Source: Paenibacillus dendritiformis (GTDB taxonomy: Bacteria > Bacillota > Bacilli > Paenibacillales > Paenibacillaceae). From it: 64,000 bases of DNA. Within the stretch, counting starts at the first letter, position 1, and the number at the start of each line of letters is the position of its first letter. The position numbers were made by a program, and so were the translations under genes. Shown piece by piece: positions 36,567-45,137 of this stretch. The notes under the pieces were generated by a model. That model had not been told where the DNA came from. It saw only the letters and a list, made by a program, of their open reading frames with translations, and searched no databases. The stretch lies in the NCBI RefSeq assembly GCF_021654795.1, contig NZ_AP025344.1, forward strand, positions 2,976,501 through 3,040,500, read 5' to 3'.

Positions 36567-36606
36567 AAAATGCTGCACAGGTGCAGCATTTTTAGCCTCT
36601 AGAGGC
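36567..36606. repeat. two adjacent palindromes
   Basis: AAAATGCTGCAC and GTGCAGCATTTT are perfect 12-base arms separated by AG (36567-36592). GCCTCTAGAGGC is a perfect 12-base palindrome at 36595-36606. No gene is near enough for these to be obvious operators; they sit at the start of a 1.7-kb stretch without intact genes. Confidence 0.7.
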
Positions 36607-36615
36607 GAAATTCCG

Positions 36616-36755
36616 AGAAAATCCTGCAAAACTACATCATTTCGCCGTTTTGAACGCTATTTGTGCCTTACCGTAGGGTAATTGATGTATTTTTGCAGCA
36701 TTCCTATTTTTGCTACCACGTGCCAATGAAATTGCTGCATTCTTGCAGTATTGGT
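36616..36755. repeat. dispersed intergenic palindromic elements, three copies
   Basis: Elements of the form ATCCTGCAAAACTACATCATTTC (36620) and, inverted, AATTGATGTATTTTTGCAGCATT (36680) and AATTGCTGCATTCTTGCAGTATT (36730). Each is about 25 bases and imperfectly palindromic around CTGCA...TGCAG. The same family forms an array at 61030-61310. No protein coding is evident. Confidence 0.55.
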
Positions 36756-36787
36756 GGAGGAGATGCCGAAAATGATGGGGAGATACC

Positions 36788-37180
36788 GCAGCATTCGCGG
36801 AGTGGATGACCGAGGGGCGGATCATACCGCAGCATTCGCGGAGTGGATGACCGAGGGGCGGATCATACTGCAGCATTCGCGGAGTGGATGACCGAGGGGC
36901 GGATCATACTGCAGCATTCGCGGAGTGGATGACCGAGGGGCGGATTATACCGCAGCATTCGCGGAGTAGATGATCGAGGGGCGGATCATGCTGCAGCATT
37001 CGCGGAGTGGATGACCGAGGGGCGGATCATACTGCAGCATTCGCGGAGTGGATGACCGAGGTGCGGATTATACCGCAGCATTGTCGGAGTGGATGACCGA
37101 GGTGCGGATTATACTGCAGCATTCGCGGAGTGGATGACCGAGGTGCGGATCATACTGCACATTAACGAAGCGAATGACCG
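36788..37180. repeat. 41-bp tandem repeat array, nine copies plus a decayed tenth
   Basis: Units begin GCAGCATTCGCGGAGTGG and continue ATGACCGAGG (G/T) GCGGATCATAC. They start at 36788, 36829, 36870, 36911, 36952, 36993, 37034, 37075 and 37116, exactly 41 bases apart; the tenth (37157) is degenerate. Copies differ at a few positions only. Because 41 is not a multiple of three, the array does not encode a repeated peptide. Confidence 0.95.
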
Positions 37181-37238
37181 GGTACGGGAGATTACTGGGG
37201 ATTAGTGGAACAGGTGCGAAAGCCATTGGCAACCAATG

Positions 37239-37427
37239 AGTCTGCTGCGGCTCCCGTGCATCCGTATCGCGGAATAGTGGAGATGTTCAGGGGGGCTCTC
37301 CGAATCCGGATGATTTGGAGGACATGCTTGCGCGGGTGATGAGGCTGCTGGCCAGGCAAGGCCTGTCCGACAAGGAATTGGTGCTGACGGAATGGAATCC
37401 GACCGCCTGTCAGCGGGAATTGACGAA
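37239..37427 (+). pseudogene. fragment of a second AraC-GH39 gene
   Basis: This stretch is a clear partial copy of 1803-2000 in the first gene of the window: shared runs include CTCTCCGAATCCGGAT and TGTCCGACAAGGAATTGG, and it reads MRLLARQGLSDKELVLTEWN, including the GH39 nucleophile motif LTEWN. Homology ends at about 37427, where IS1182-type sequence begins. Upstream it dissolves into the 41-bp array. It is a remnant of a paralogous gene or a partial duplication, not expressed. Confidence 0.85.
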
Positions 37428-37430
37428 CAT

Positions 37431-37900
37431 GGAAATGTGACCTCTACCCGCCCTCACACGAAAGAGGGCTTCTATAAAAAGCATGAATCCGTGTACGATG
37501 AGCATGATGACGGTTACCTATCTCCAGCAAATGCGGTACTGTATTACAAAACAACGAACCGTGATGGTTATAAAATGTACGCTCGAACCCGGCCATCTGC
37601 AGAGCTTATCCGTTCCGGGCCCAATGGACAGAGAGTAGGGATGAAGCAAAAGCGTTGCAGTCGACATGTTTTGGGCTGAATGCGGAATAGGTTGAAGAGG
37701 CGGAGCAGCTTTGCCATACAGAAGAAAACAAACGGAACTATGCGCATTCGAAAGAAACAATAGATCGTGTTTTGCTGATGCAAAGGAAAAGCATGGTATG
37801 CGGCAGACGACCATACGAGGGTTAAAAAGAAGGTCCGCGCAGGCCGATGCTGGTTATTGCTGCCATGATTTCTTGATATCGTTCCTGGCAAGCGCAGCTC
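37431..37900 (+). pseudogene. IS1182-family transposase C-terminal remnant
   Basis: Conceptual reading gives STRPHTKEGFYKKHES, ANAVLYYKTTNRDGYKMY, then after a frameshift near 37583 SNPAICRAYPFRAQWTE, and after others VEEAEQLCHTEENKR, SKETIDRVFADAKEKHGM and TTIRGLK. This order is the C-terminal half of the IS1182 DDE transposase, with the last catalytic segment around ETIDRVFADAKE. At least two frameshifts and stop codons are present and no terminal inverted repeats were found. An inactive relic that may have deleted the rest of the GH39 copy. Confidence 0.8.
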
Positions 37901-38037
37901 CGAGTCTTTCATTTCCGTCACATTGATAGCGGACAAGCCGATTATACTGTAATATGATCATGGACGAATGATCAAGAGCGGCCATGCGCGATGTTCCGCC
38001 TGGCGGCATCGTGTCTCGTCCCCGGGATCAGAGCATG

Positions 38038-38053
38038 TTACAAATGACTGTAA
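38038..38053 (+). promoter_or_regulatory. inverted repeat upstream of the two-component genes
   Basis: TTACA-N6-TGTAA lies 26 bases before the response regulator start. It resembles the inverted repeat bound by BceR-type bacitracin regulators (TNACA-N4-TGTAA), though with a six-base spacer. Possible autoregulatory site. Confidence 0.35.
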
Positions 38054-38078
38054 ATAACCTTATGGAGTCGGTGAGAAG

Positions 38079-38801
38079 ATGGAAGAGATTCGCGTGCTCA
38101 TAGCCGATGATGAAAAAGAAATACGTGACCTGGTTAAAACGTATCTGGAAAGAGAAAGATATCAGGCCGATGCGGCGGCCGATGGAGAGGAAGCCCTTCG
38201 TCTGTTCGAGAGCCATAAATATAATTTGGTCCTGCTAGACCTGATGATGCCGAAAATCGACGGCATTGAAGTGTGCAGAAGATTGCGCCAGAAGACAAAT
38301 ATTCCGATCCTGATGCTGACCGCCAAGGACCAGGAGATAGACAAGGTGCTGGGGCTGGGCATCGGAGCGGATGATTATATGACGAAGCCATTCAGCATCA
38401 ACGAATTGGTTGCGAGAATCAAGGCTCATTTGAGAAGGTTTTTGGTCCTGGGCAGCGAGGCCGGCAGCAGTGCCGGCCACGAGGAGGCGCATATCCGGTA
38501 CAAAGGCTTGACCATCGATCTGAAAAAATATGCGGTGACGAGAGAGGGAGAAGAGGTCGCGTTGACGGCCAAGGAATTTGAGCTGTTGAAGTTTTTGGCT
38601 TCCCGCCCGGAGCAAGTCTTTACGAAGACGCAAATTTTTCGCCAAGTGTGGGGCAGCGCCTATGTGGAAGACGATAATACCGTGATGGTGCATATCCGCA
38701 AGCTCAGAAAGAAGATCGAAGCCGATCCGTCCGACCCGAAATGGATCCAGACCGTATGGGGGATCGGGTACAAGTTTGCAGGTGAAAAAGATGAAGCGTG
38801 A
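38079..38801 (+). CDS. OmpR-family response regulator of the bcr-like locus
   Basis: A 240-residue regulator: receiver domain with the acidic pair ADDEKE and phospho-acceptor Asp54 (LVLLDLMMPKIDG), then an OmpR winged helix (VALTAKEFELLKFLASRPEQVF ... VWGSAYVEDDNTVMVHIRKLRKKIE). It overlaps the sensor kinase start by 11 bases. The downstream ABC-phosphatase genes make it a likely activator of bacitracin or lipid II-antibiotic resistance, binding direct repeats at 39804-39841. Confidence 0.93.
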   Translation: MEEIRVLIADDEKEIRDLVKTYLERERYQADAAADGEEALRLFESHKYNLVLLDLMMPKIDGIEVCRRLRQKTNIPILMLTAKDQEIDKVLGLGIGADDYMTKPFSINELVARIKAHLRRFLVLGSEAGSSAGHEEAHIRYKGLTIDLKKYAVTREGEEVALTAKEFELLKFLASRPEQVFTKTQIFRQVWGSAYVEDDNTVMVHIRKLRKKIEADPSDPKWIQTVWGIGYKFAGEKDEA

Positions 38802-39807
38802 CACAACGATCCTGCTTCTCGGCGCGCAATTATTGCTTATGACCGGTCTTCTTGCGATAGAAGCGACGAACCAGCCCCACCGATTCCTGCGCGGGGCTTT
38901 ATTTTTTGCGCTGGCGGCGATCACGGTCATTCTGCTGCTCATGCGCCTTCGCTTCAGGACGAAGCTGGCAGAGATGTCCGCGGCATTGAAGCGGGCGGGC
39001 AGCGGGAATGTGAACACCCGCCTGCTGGCGAATGAAGAGCCGTTCATCAATGAGGTCATCTTCGCCATCAACGAGCTGATCGAGCAATTGGATATAATCC
39101 GGGTGCAGACAATCAAATCCGAAGCGGCGAGAAAAAGTCTGTTGTCCAATATTTCCCATGATATTCGGACGCCGCTGACCTCAATTATCGGATATGTGGA
39201 TGCGCTGAACGATGATATCGCGGCCTCCCGCGAAGAAAAGCAAGAATATGTCGGCATTATTTTAAGGAAGGCAACGGCGTTGAAGCAGTTGATCGATGAA
39301 ATATTCGATCTGGCCAAGCTGGATGCGGACGAAGTTCCGCTGCGTCCGGAAGCGCTCGATTTGGCCGAAATGGCGCGCGAGGCGGTCATCGCGTTTTTGC
39401 CCGAGCTGAAGCGGGCGGACATGAAGCTGAACGCATCCATTCCCGAGGACAAATGCGTGGTAACGGCGGATCGGATCAGTCTTCAGCGAATCATGAATAA
39501 TATGATAAAAAACGCCGTGCAGCACGGCCGAGACGGACAAGCATTGGGCATCGAACTGGCCGAGCACGGGGGCGCGTATCATCTGACCATCTGGGATAAG
39601 GGGCAGGGCATTCCGGAGGACGAATTGGCCAAAGTGTTCGAGCGAATGTACCGGACCGAGCGGTCGCGGAGCCCGATGTACGGAGGAAGCGGCCTTGGGC
39701 TCGCCATCGCGAAGGCGCTGGCAGAGAAGAACGGCGGGAAAATATGGGCGGAAAGCGAGCCGGGACAAAGAACCTCGTTCACCTTCTCCCTTCCGAAGCA
39801 CCGTTAA
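38791..39807 (+). CDS. sensor histidine kinase of the bcr-like locus
   Basis: A 338-residue kinase with two membrane segments (about 7-25 and 34-52) separated by a very short loop, a HAMP-like linker, the H-box SNISHDIRTPLTS (His123) and ATPase boxes (NNMIKNAVQHG, DKGQGIPEDEL, GGSGLGLAI). The lack of a sizeable extracellular domain resembles kinases that sense drugs through the membrane or an ABC partner. ATG 38791 follows AGGTGA and overlaps the regulator; an upstream TTG is less likely. Confidence 0.92.
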   Translation: MKRDTTILLLGAQLLLMTGLLAIEATNQPHRFLRGALFFALAAITVILLLMRLRFRTKLAEMSAALKRAGSGNVNTRLLANEEPFINEVIFAINELIEQLDIIRVQTIKSEAARKSLLSNISHDIRTPLTSIIGYVDALNDDIAASREEKQEYVGIILRKATALKQLIDEIFDLAKLDADEVPLRPEALDLAEMAREAVIAFLPELKRADMKLNASIPEDKCVVTADRISLQRIMNNMIKNAVQHGRDGQALGIELAEHGGAYHLTIWDKGQGIPEDELAKVFERMYRTERSRSPMYGGSGLGLAIAKALAEKNGGKIWAESEPGQRTSFTFSLPKHR

Positions 39808-39841
39808 GATTTATTTAAGAACCGATTAAGAGGCATTTAAA
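39804..39841 (+). promoter_or_regulatory. four TTAAG half sites at 11-bp spacing before bcrA
   Basis: TTAAG at 39804, 39815 and 39826 and TTAAA at 39837 are exactly one helical turn apart. They cover the end of the kinase gene and the region before a possible -10 box TATCAT (39852-39857). Tandem direct repeats at this spacing are the usual target of OmpR-family regulators, so the ABC genes should have their own regulated promoter here. Confidence 0.6.
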
Positions 39842-39905
39842 ATCGCCGTCTTATCATAGAGGTATGGGCTGGCGAAGACATCGCCCCGCAGCAGGAGGTG
39901 CAGCT

Positions 39906-40826
39906 ATGACCGCAATTATCAAGACGATCCGGTTAACGAAGACCTATGGCGATCAGACCGCGGTGGACAACCTGAACATGACGGTGAAGCAAGGGCAGAT
40001 CTACGGCTTCCTCGGCCAGAATGGCGCTGGGAAAACAACGACCATTCGCATGCTTCTCGGGTTAATCAAGCCGACGCGCGGCGAGATCGAAATGTTCGGG
40101 GAACATCTCCATAGCAAGCAGAAGGAGATCTTAAGGAGAGTAGGGTCAATTGTCGAGTTCTCAGGCTTCTATGAAAACTTGACCGCCCGGGAGAATCTGC
40201 TCATCAATGCCAAGCTCATGGGCGTTCATAAAAAGAATGCCATCGAGGAAGCGCTCGAGATCGTCGGGCTGCAGCATGAGCCCGCCAAGCTGGTCGGCCA
40301 ATATTCCTTGGGAATGAAGCAGCGGCTGGGCATCGCCCGCGCCATTCTGCATCATCCGGAGCTGCTGATCCTCGATGAGCCGACCAACGGCTTGGATCCG
40401 ATCGGCATCAAGGAGATCCGGAAGCTCATCAAGTCGCTGGCCGAAGAACGCAAAATAACGATTCTGATTTCGAGTCATATTTTATCCGAGGTCGAGCAAT
40501 TGGCCGATCATATCGGGATTATTCATCAAGGCAAGCTGCTGGAGGAGCTCTCCTTTGCCGAGCTTCGGCGGCGGAACCGCAAATTTCTCGAATTCCAGGT
40601 CTCGAATGATAATCGGGCGGCCATGCTGATGGAGCAGCATTTCGGGATTTCCGACTATGAGGTGCAGGACGGCGGGATCATTCGTGTGTATTCGCATCTC
40701 GGTCACCAGGGGCAGATCAATAAGATGCTGGTCGAGCATGAGATCGAAGTGACGAGAATTGCGCTGAGCGAAGATGGACTGGAAGATTATTTCATTCACT
40801 TGATAGGGGGCGGTACGATTGGTTAA
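39906..40826 (+). CDS. bcrA: bacitracin-type ABC transporter ATPase (BcrA-like)
   Basis: A 306-residue ATPase with Walker A GQNGAGKTTT, signature YSLGMKQRLGIA, Walker B LLILDEPTNGLDP and H-loop ISSHILSEVEQ. The C-terminal extension follows the BcrA/NatA pattern. ATG 39906 has GGAGG seven bases upstream; the reading frame is open further back without a site. The stop overlaps the permease start by 8 bases. With the BcrB- and BcrC-like genes it forms the classical bcrABC order of bacitracin resistance. Confidence 0.85.
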   Translation: MTAIIKTIRLTKTYGDQTAVDNLNMTVKQGQIYGFLGQNGAGKTTTIRMLLGLIKPTRGEIEMFGEHLHSKQKEILRRVGSIVEFSGFYENLTARENLLINAKLMGVHKKNAIEEALEIVGLQHEPAKLVGQYSLGMKQRLGIARAILHHPELLILDEPTNGLDPIGIKEIRKLIKSLAEERKITILISSHILSEVEQLADHIGIIHQGKLLEELSFAELRRRNRKFLEFQVSNDNRAAMLMEQHFGISDYEVQDGGIIRVYSHLGHQGQINKMLVEHEIEVTRIALSEDGLEDYFIHLIGGGTIG

Positions 40827-41553
40827 TTTGGTATGCACCGAGCTTCTGAAGCTGAAGCGGGCCAAAATGTTCATGGTCAGCCTGATTGGAGCGGCGGCCG
40901 CCCCGATTATGGTCTTTATCGGCTATCTGGACTACATGGCCAAAAAGCCCGGCATGCCCGTCTTATTCAGCGACGCGTGGTCGGAGACCAATCTGTATAC
41001 GACCCTGCTTATCGGGACGCTGCTGTACGGCGTCATCACGGCTTATCTGTTCAACCGCGAATATGCGGAAGACACCTTGAAAAACCTGTTGACTATCCCG
41101 GTATCCAGAACCGGCCTCATTGCCAGCAAGCTGGTGCTGCTTTTCCTGTGGATCATGGTGTTGACCTTTACGTCGTGGGGACTGACGTTTATATTCGGAT
41201 TGCTGGGACAGTTTGAAGGCTTGACTGCCGGCGTTGTGCTGCACTCGTTGAAGAAGTTTTTTATCGGGGGCAGTCTGCTCTTTCTCTTGTCGACCCCGAC
41301 GATGTTCGTTTCTTTTCTGTTCAAAAACTATGTGCCGACCATTATTTTTACGGCCGTGATTACGATGGGGAACGTGGCGTTGGCCAACCGGGAATACAAG
41401 GCGATCTTTCCGTGGTCGGCGGTCCATGTAATCGCGGAGAACGGCTTCGTTCCCGCTTATCCTCCGCTGTATTCCTATGCGGTGATTATTGCGGCCGCAG
41501 TCATCGGGTTGATGGCCGCGATCGTGTACTTCAACAAATCGGACATTCATTGA
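40819..41553 (+). CDS. bcrB: ABC transporter permease (BcrB-like)
   Basis: A 244-residue permease with six predicted membrane segments, starting with a short cytoplasmic helix (CTELLKLKRAKMF) typical of ABC-2 type BcrB proteins. It begins at TTG, overlapping bcrA by 8 bases, after AGGGGGCGG. Segments such as YLFNREYAEDTLKNLLTIPVSR match this family. It should pair with the preceding ATPase to remove bacitracin or related peptides from the membrane. Confidence 0.82.
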   Translation: MVNLVCTELLKLKRAKMFMVSLIGAAAAPIMVFIGYLDYMAKKPGMPVLFSDAWSETNLYTTLLIGTLLYGVITAYLFNREYAEDTLKNLLTIPVSRTGLIASKLVLLFLWIMVLTFTSWGLTFIFGLLGQFEGLTAGVVLHSLKKFFIGGSLLFLLSTPTMFVSFLFKNYVPTIIFTAVITMGNVALANREYKAIFPWSAVHVIAENGFVPAYPPLYSYAVIIAAAVIGLMAAIVYFNKSDIH

Positions 41554-41623
41554 AGTCGAGCTGTTGATTCTGTCGTCATAGTCATATAGAAATAGAAAAT
41601 ATAAATAGAGGAGGAAGGTCATT

Positions 41624-42223
41624 TTGTCTCAATGGAACATAGATATCTTTCGCGCCATTAATGATCTGGGCAAGCAATTCGCTGCCCTCAATCCCGCCGC
41701 CGTCTTCGTGGCGGAATATATGCTGTACGCGCTCGCCTTGGCGATGCTTGGCTATTGGTTCACCCGGAGCGGCCGGAACAGAATGATGGTCATCCAGGCA
41801 GGACTTGCGTTCATTTTGGCGGAAATCATGGGGAAAGCGGCCGGGAAGCTCTATTCTCATCATCAGCCGTTCGCGGAGCTTCCGCAGGTCAACAAGCTGA
41901 TTGATCATGCTATCGACAACTCTTTTCCAAGCGATCATACGATTCTCTTCTTCTCCGTCTGTGTGTCCTTCTGGCTCGTTCGCAGGAAAGAAGGGTGGAT
42001 CTGGCTGGGGCTCGCCTGCTGCGTAGCCGTCTCCCGGATCTGGGTAGGGGTTCATTATCCGGTAGATATCGCTGCGGGGGCGCTAATGGGCATTGTGTCC
42101 GCCTTGGTCATGTACTGGCTCGTTCCGAAGCTCGGGTTCGTCAAGCGCTTGCTCGCGCTGTACGAACGCGCGGAGCGGCGCATCCTGCCGATCAACAGCA
42201 AATCCGACAGCTTCGGAGAATAA
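41624..42223 (+). CDS. bcrC: undecaprenyl-diphosphatase, BcrC/PAP2 type
   Basis: A 199-residue membrane phosphatase of the PAP2 superfamily with the three signature motifs: KAAGKLYSHHQP, PSDHT (NSFPSDHTILFF) and SRIWVGVHYPVD. BcrC dephosphorylates undecaprenyl diphosphate and so competes with bacitracin. It starts at TTG 41624 with GAGGAGGAAGG upstream. The C-terminal residues LPINSKSDSF are extra and hydrophilic. Confidence 0.9.
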   Translation: MSQWNIDIFRAINDLGKQFAALNPAAVFVAEYMLYALALAMLGYWFTRSGRNRMMVIQAGLAFILAEIMGKAAGKLYSHHQPFAELPQVNKLIDHAIDNSFPSDHTILFFSVCVSFWLVRRKEGWIWLGLACCVAVSRIWVGVHYPVDIAAGALMGIVSALVMYWLVPKLGFVKRLLALYERAERRILPINSKSDSFGE

Positions 42224-42322
42224 AACCTATTTGGCCGGCAGTGTTACACCCCATTGCAAACATACACGCATCATTGTCCCGCAATGAATATGCTTTAGTA
42301 ATTTAGAGTTATAGAGGTGATA

Positions 42323-42688
42323 ATGATGACATTACCGCTTCATCGGAAGTGGCCTGCCGAGCCGGTGCTTGTCATTACGAAGGATGGCAGGTGGTATATC
42401 GGGCAGATCACGGCAGCGAACAAAGATAAAATCACTTTGCATGGCGCAATGACTTCCAAGAACGCATTGCAGAAACAAAGGAGAAGAAAAGGGAAACGGG
42501 CGCAAACCTCGGGCCTGCTTGATATGTTGTTGGGCGCAAGGGATGACGGGCCGGAGAGAGGAGCCGCGGAGGCGGGCCCGGAACAAAGAGCTTCCGGCGC
42601 TTTCGATGGGGGCAAATTGCTGCAGGGCATTCAACTATGCGTCGGAATGCTCCAGCATGTCATTCCTTTAATGAGGTTGTTTGCGTAA
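42323..42688 (+). CDS. uncharacterised small basic protein
   Basis: A 121-residue protein I do not recognise. The N-terminal third (VLVITKDGRWYIGQITAANKDKITLHG) resembles a small beta-barrel; the middle is rich in Arg/Lys (KQRRRKGKRAQ) and Gly/Ala, and the C-terminus (GIQLCVGMLQHVIPLMRLFA) is amphipathic. GAGGTGA precedes ATG 42323. Its position after bcrC but 99 bases away suggests an independent gene; a terminator follows. Strong codon bias supports real coding, but function is unknown. Confidence 0.55.
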   Translation: MMTLPLHRKWPAEPVLVITKDGRWYIGQITAANKDKITLHGAMTSKNALQKQRRRKGKRAQTSGLLDMLLGARDDGPERGAAEAGPEQRASGAFDGGKLLQGIQLCVGMLQHVIPLMRLFA

Positions 42689-42749
42689 AAGTCAGGTTAG
42701 GTCTGCGATATTCGCATAGAGCCGCTTGGCATGGAGATGTGCGCGCAGT

Positions 42750-42801
42750 GAAAAAAGTCAGTTGTCTTCCCCGGAAAAAGCGGAAGTCAAGCTGGCTTTT
42801 T
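42750..42801 (+). terminator. terminator before the GC-rich operon
   Basis: AAAGTCAG and TCTTCC pair with GGAAG and CTGGCTTT with internal mismatches around CCGGAAAAAGC; TTTTTT follows. It closes the transcript of the small gene at 42323-42688. Confidence 0.55.
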
Positions 42802-42891
42802 TAATTCTCCGAGCTTGGCATGGCCGATGGATAAAAGAGGGATAAGCCGCAGGAAGGGGGTCCATTTTCCCATCAACAGTCAGGATCTCTG

Positions 42892-42900
42892 TGCTAAAAT
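42892..42900 (+). promoter_or_regulatory. extended -10 promoter of the seven-gene operon
   Basis: TGCTAAAAT is a good extended -10 element; no clear -35 box exists upstream, which is usual for this class. The transcript would start near 42907, 20 bases before the ribosome binding site GGGGAGGAG of the first gene. Confidence 0.4.
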
Positions 42901-42940
42901 GACTTGTATTGAGTTTTTTCGTCACAGGGGAGGAGACCGC

Positions 42941-43939
42941 GTGCATAACCGACAAGTCAAGCTGCTGGCCAGCGGCAAATATTTGCCAAAGCGAAAAATG
43001 ACATCCGCCGATATGGATCGGCTTCTGGGCGTTCCGGATGGCTGGGTGCAAAAAAAATCGGACGTCTTGGTCCGCCATTTCATTGAAGATGAAACGGCTT
43101 CTTATATGGCCGCGCAAGCCGCCCAGGACGCGATGCGCCGGGCCGGGCTTCGTCCGGGCGACATCGATTGCATCGTATGCGCGAGCGGCACGCAGGAACA
43201 GCCGATTCCTTGTAATGCGGCCCTGCTGCAACAAGAGCTGGGGCCGGAATGGTCCGGCATACCGGCTTATGACATCAATTCGACATGTCTGAGCTTCCTC
43301 GTCGCTCTTGATACGATATCTTATCTGATCGAGGCTTCCCGCTACCGCCGGGTGCTGATTATCTCGTCGGATATCGCTTCGACCGGCCTGAATTGGCAAG
43401 ACCGGCAGAGCGCGGCCCTCTTCGGAGACGGGGCCGCCGCGGTGATTGCCGCCAGGGCGGAGGAGGGGGAGACATCAAGCATCGTCCATGCGGCTATCCG
43501 CACCTACGCCGGCGGCGCCGAGCTGTCGGCAATCCGCGGCGGCGGATCGAGGCTGCACGCTTCGGCTTACAACGAAGCGACGCGCGAGGAGTTTTTGTTC
43601 CGGATGGACGGTCAGGCCATCTATCGGATGGCCTCGAAGCTGCTGCCGGACTTCACGAAGGAGCTGCTGGAGGCGGCCGGAGCGCGCATGGCGGATTTCC
43701 GCCTCGTCATCCCGCATCAAGGAAGCGCGATGGCGATGAGGCTGCTGGGCAGGAAGCTCGGGATCGCCGAGGAACAGCTCCTGTATATCACGCCGAATCA
43801 TGGCAACACGATCGCGGCTTCGATCCCGATGGGGCTGCATGAAGCGATGACACAGGGGCGCATTCAGCGCGGGGACCGCATCCTGCTGCTCGGGACGTCG
43901 GCAGGCCTGACGCTTGGAGGAATGATCATTGACTACTGA
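42941..43939 (+). CDS. KAS III/OleA-like thiolase-superfamily condensing enzyme
   Basis: A 332-residue FabH-type enzyme with a complete triad: Cys116 (INSTCLSFL), His259 (VIPHQGS) and Asn289 (NHGNT). QEQPIPCNAALLQQELG and FGDGAAAVIAAR are further FabH marks. It could condense two acyl groups (OleA-type) or prime an acyl chain. The GTG at 42941 has GGGGAGGAG upstream and residues align with FabH from here; an open extension upstream is rejected. First gene of a tightly packed operon that includes an OleD-like reductase and an adenylating enzyme, so it is probably a specialised pathway, not housekeeping fatty-acid synthesis. Confidence 0.85.
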   Translation: MHNRQVKLLASGKYLPKRKMTSADMDRLLGVPDGWVQKKSDVLVRHFIEDETASYMAAQAAQDAMRRAGLRPGDIDCIVCASGTQEQPIPCNAALLQQELGPEWSGIPAYDINSTCLSFLVALDTISYLIEASRYRRVLIISSDIASTGLNWQDRQSAALFGDGAAAVIAARAEEGETSSIVHAAIRTYAGGAELSAIRGGGSRLHASAYNEATREEFLFRMDGQAIYRMASKLLPDFTKELLEAAGARMADFRLVIPHQGSAMAMRLLGRKLGIAEEQLLYITPNHGNTIAASIPMGLHEAMTQGRIQRGDRILLLGTSAGLTLGGMIIDY

Positions 43940-45137
43940 AGCGGAACCGACCGCCGTGCTTATTACCGGAGGGAGAGCGCCGGCCGCGCTGGAGTGGGCC
44001 CGCCTCCTGCATGCCGCGAAGTGCCGGGTCTATGTCTGCGACAGCCTGCCCGCTTATGTGAGCCGCTACTCGCGCGCCGCCGCGGGCTCGTTCACCGTGC
44101 CGGCGCCGAGGTTCGGGCCGGAAGCGTTTGCCGATGCGGTCGCGAAGGCGGTGGCGAAGCATCGCATTAGGCATGTCATGCCGACCTGCGAGGAGATTTT
44201 TTATTTGGCGCGGCACCGCGAGCGGCTGGAGGAAGCCGGGGCCGCTGTGTTCGCGGACAGCCTGACGGCTTTGCTGCGGCTGCATCATAAGGCGGATTTC
44301 ATCCGGGCCGCAGCCGCTTGCGGCTTCCGCGTTCCGGACACGCGCCTGATGGAGACGCCGGCGGACTTGGCGGAAGCGCTGTCCGCTTGGTCTGACCGGG
44401 AACGGGTCGTGCTGAAGCCGGCCTATTCCCGGTTCGCATCCCAGGTGCAGATCGGCAGCCCCCGGCCGGGCCGCGGCCATATTCAAGCGCCCGCGAACCT
44501 GTCGCCCGCGAATCCGTGGGTGCTGCAGCAATATATTGAAGGCGCGCCGATCTGCACCTACAGCATCGTGCGCCACGGACGCGTGGTGGCGCATGCGGCC
44601 TATGAGGCCCGCTACCGCGCCGGCCTCGGCGCGGCCGTTCAGTTCGCGGCCATCGACCACCCGGAGGCGCTCCGCTGGGTTCGCCGCTTCGCGGAGGCCG
44701 AGCGGCTGACGGGCCAGATTGCATTCGATTTCATCGAGGCGGCCGACGGAACGCTGTTCCCGATCGAATGCAATCCGAGGGCGACGAGCGGAATTCATCT
44801 GTTCGCTCCGGAGGACGGGATCGCGGAAGCGGTGCTGCGCGATGCCGGGCCGGAGGGCGGAGCGGAGCTCATCGCTCCCCGGGGCGGACGCCAGGCGATG
44901 ATCGGGTTCGCGATGGCCGCGTGCCTGCTGCGCCGCGGTCTGGCGTGGACGGAGCGCAAGGAAGCGCTGCGGGCGCTGTGCCGGAGCCGGGATGTGCTGC
45001 TCCGGGCTCGCGATCCTTGGCCTGTCCTGGGCCAGGTCCCGGCGTTGATCGCCCTGCTTCGCCTAGGACGGAAGCATGGCGTTCCGCCGACGGAAGCAAG
45101 CACAATCGATCTGGAATGGAATGGTGATGCGACATGA
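43929..45137 (+). CDS. ATP-grasp ligase
   Basis: A 402-residue ATP-grasp protein. The pre-grasp Rossmann part ends near residue 120 (MPTCEEIFYLA), then come the ATP lid (RVVLKPAYSRF, WVLQQYIEGAPICTYSI) and the metal-binding FIEAADGTLFPIECNPRATSG. It should activate a carboxylate as acyl phosphate and attach an amine, thiol or similar nucleophile. TTG 43929 with GGAGG eight bases upstream overlaps the previous gene by 11 bases; the end overlaps the next gene by 4. The N-terminal ITGGRAPAALEWARLL resembles PylC/CarB-like ligases. Substrate unknown. Confidence 0.82.
   Translation: MTTEAEPTAVLITGGRAPAALEWARLLHAAKCRVYVCDSLPAYVSRYSRAAAGSFTVPAPRFGPEAFADAVAKAVAKHRIRHVMPTCEEIFYLARHRERLEEAGAAVFADSLTALLRLHHKADFIRAAAACGFRVPDTRLMETPADLAEALSAWSDRERVVLKPAYSRFASQVQIGSPRPGRGHIQAPANLSPANPWVLQQYIEGAPICTYSIVRHGRVVAHAAYEARYRAGLGAAVQFAAIDHPEALRWVRRFAEAERLTGQIAFDFIEAADGTLFPIECNPRATSGIHLFAPEDGIAEAVLRDAGPEGGAELIAPRGGRQAMIGFAMAACLLRRGLAWTERKEALRALCRSRDVLLRARDPWPVLGQVPALIALLRLGRKHGVPPTEASTIDLEWNGDAT

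Noticed and set aside
36637..36876. Minus-strand ORF (79 codons) across the start of the 41-bp array.
   Set aside because: It owes its length to repeats lacking stops; 41 is not a multiple of 3, there is no ribosome binding site and no recognisable domain.
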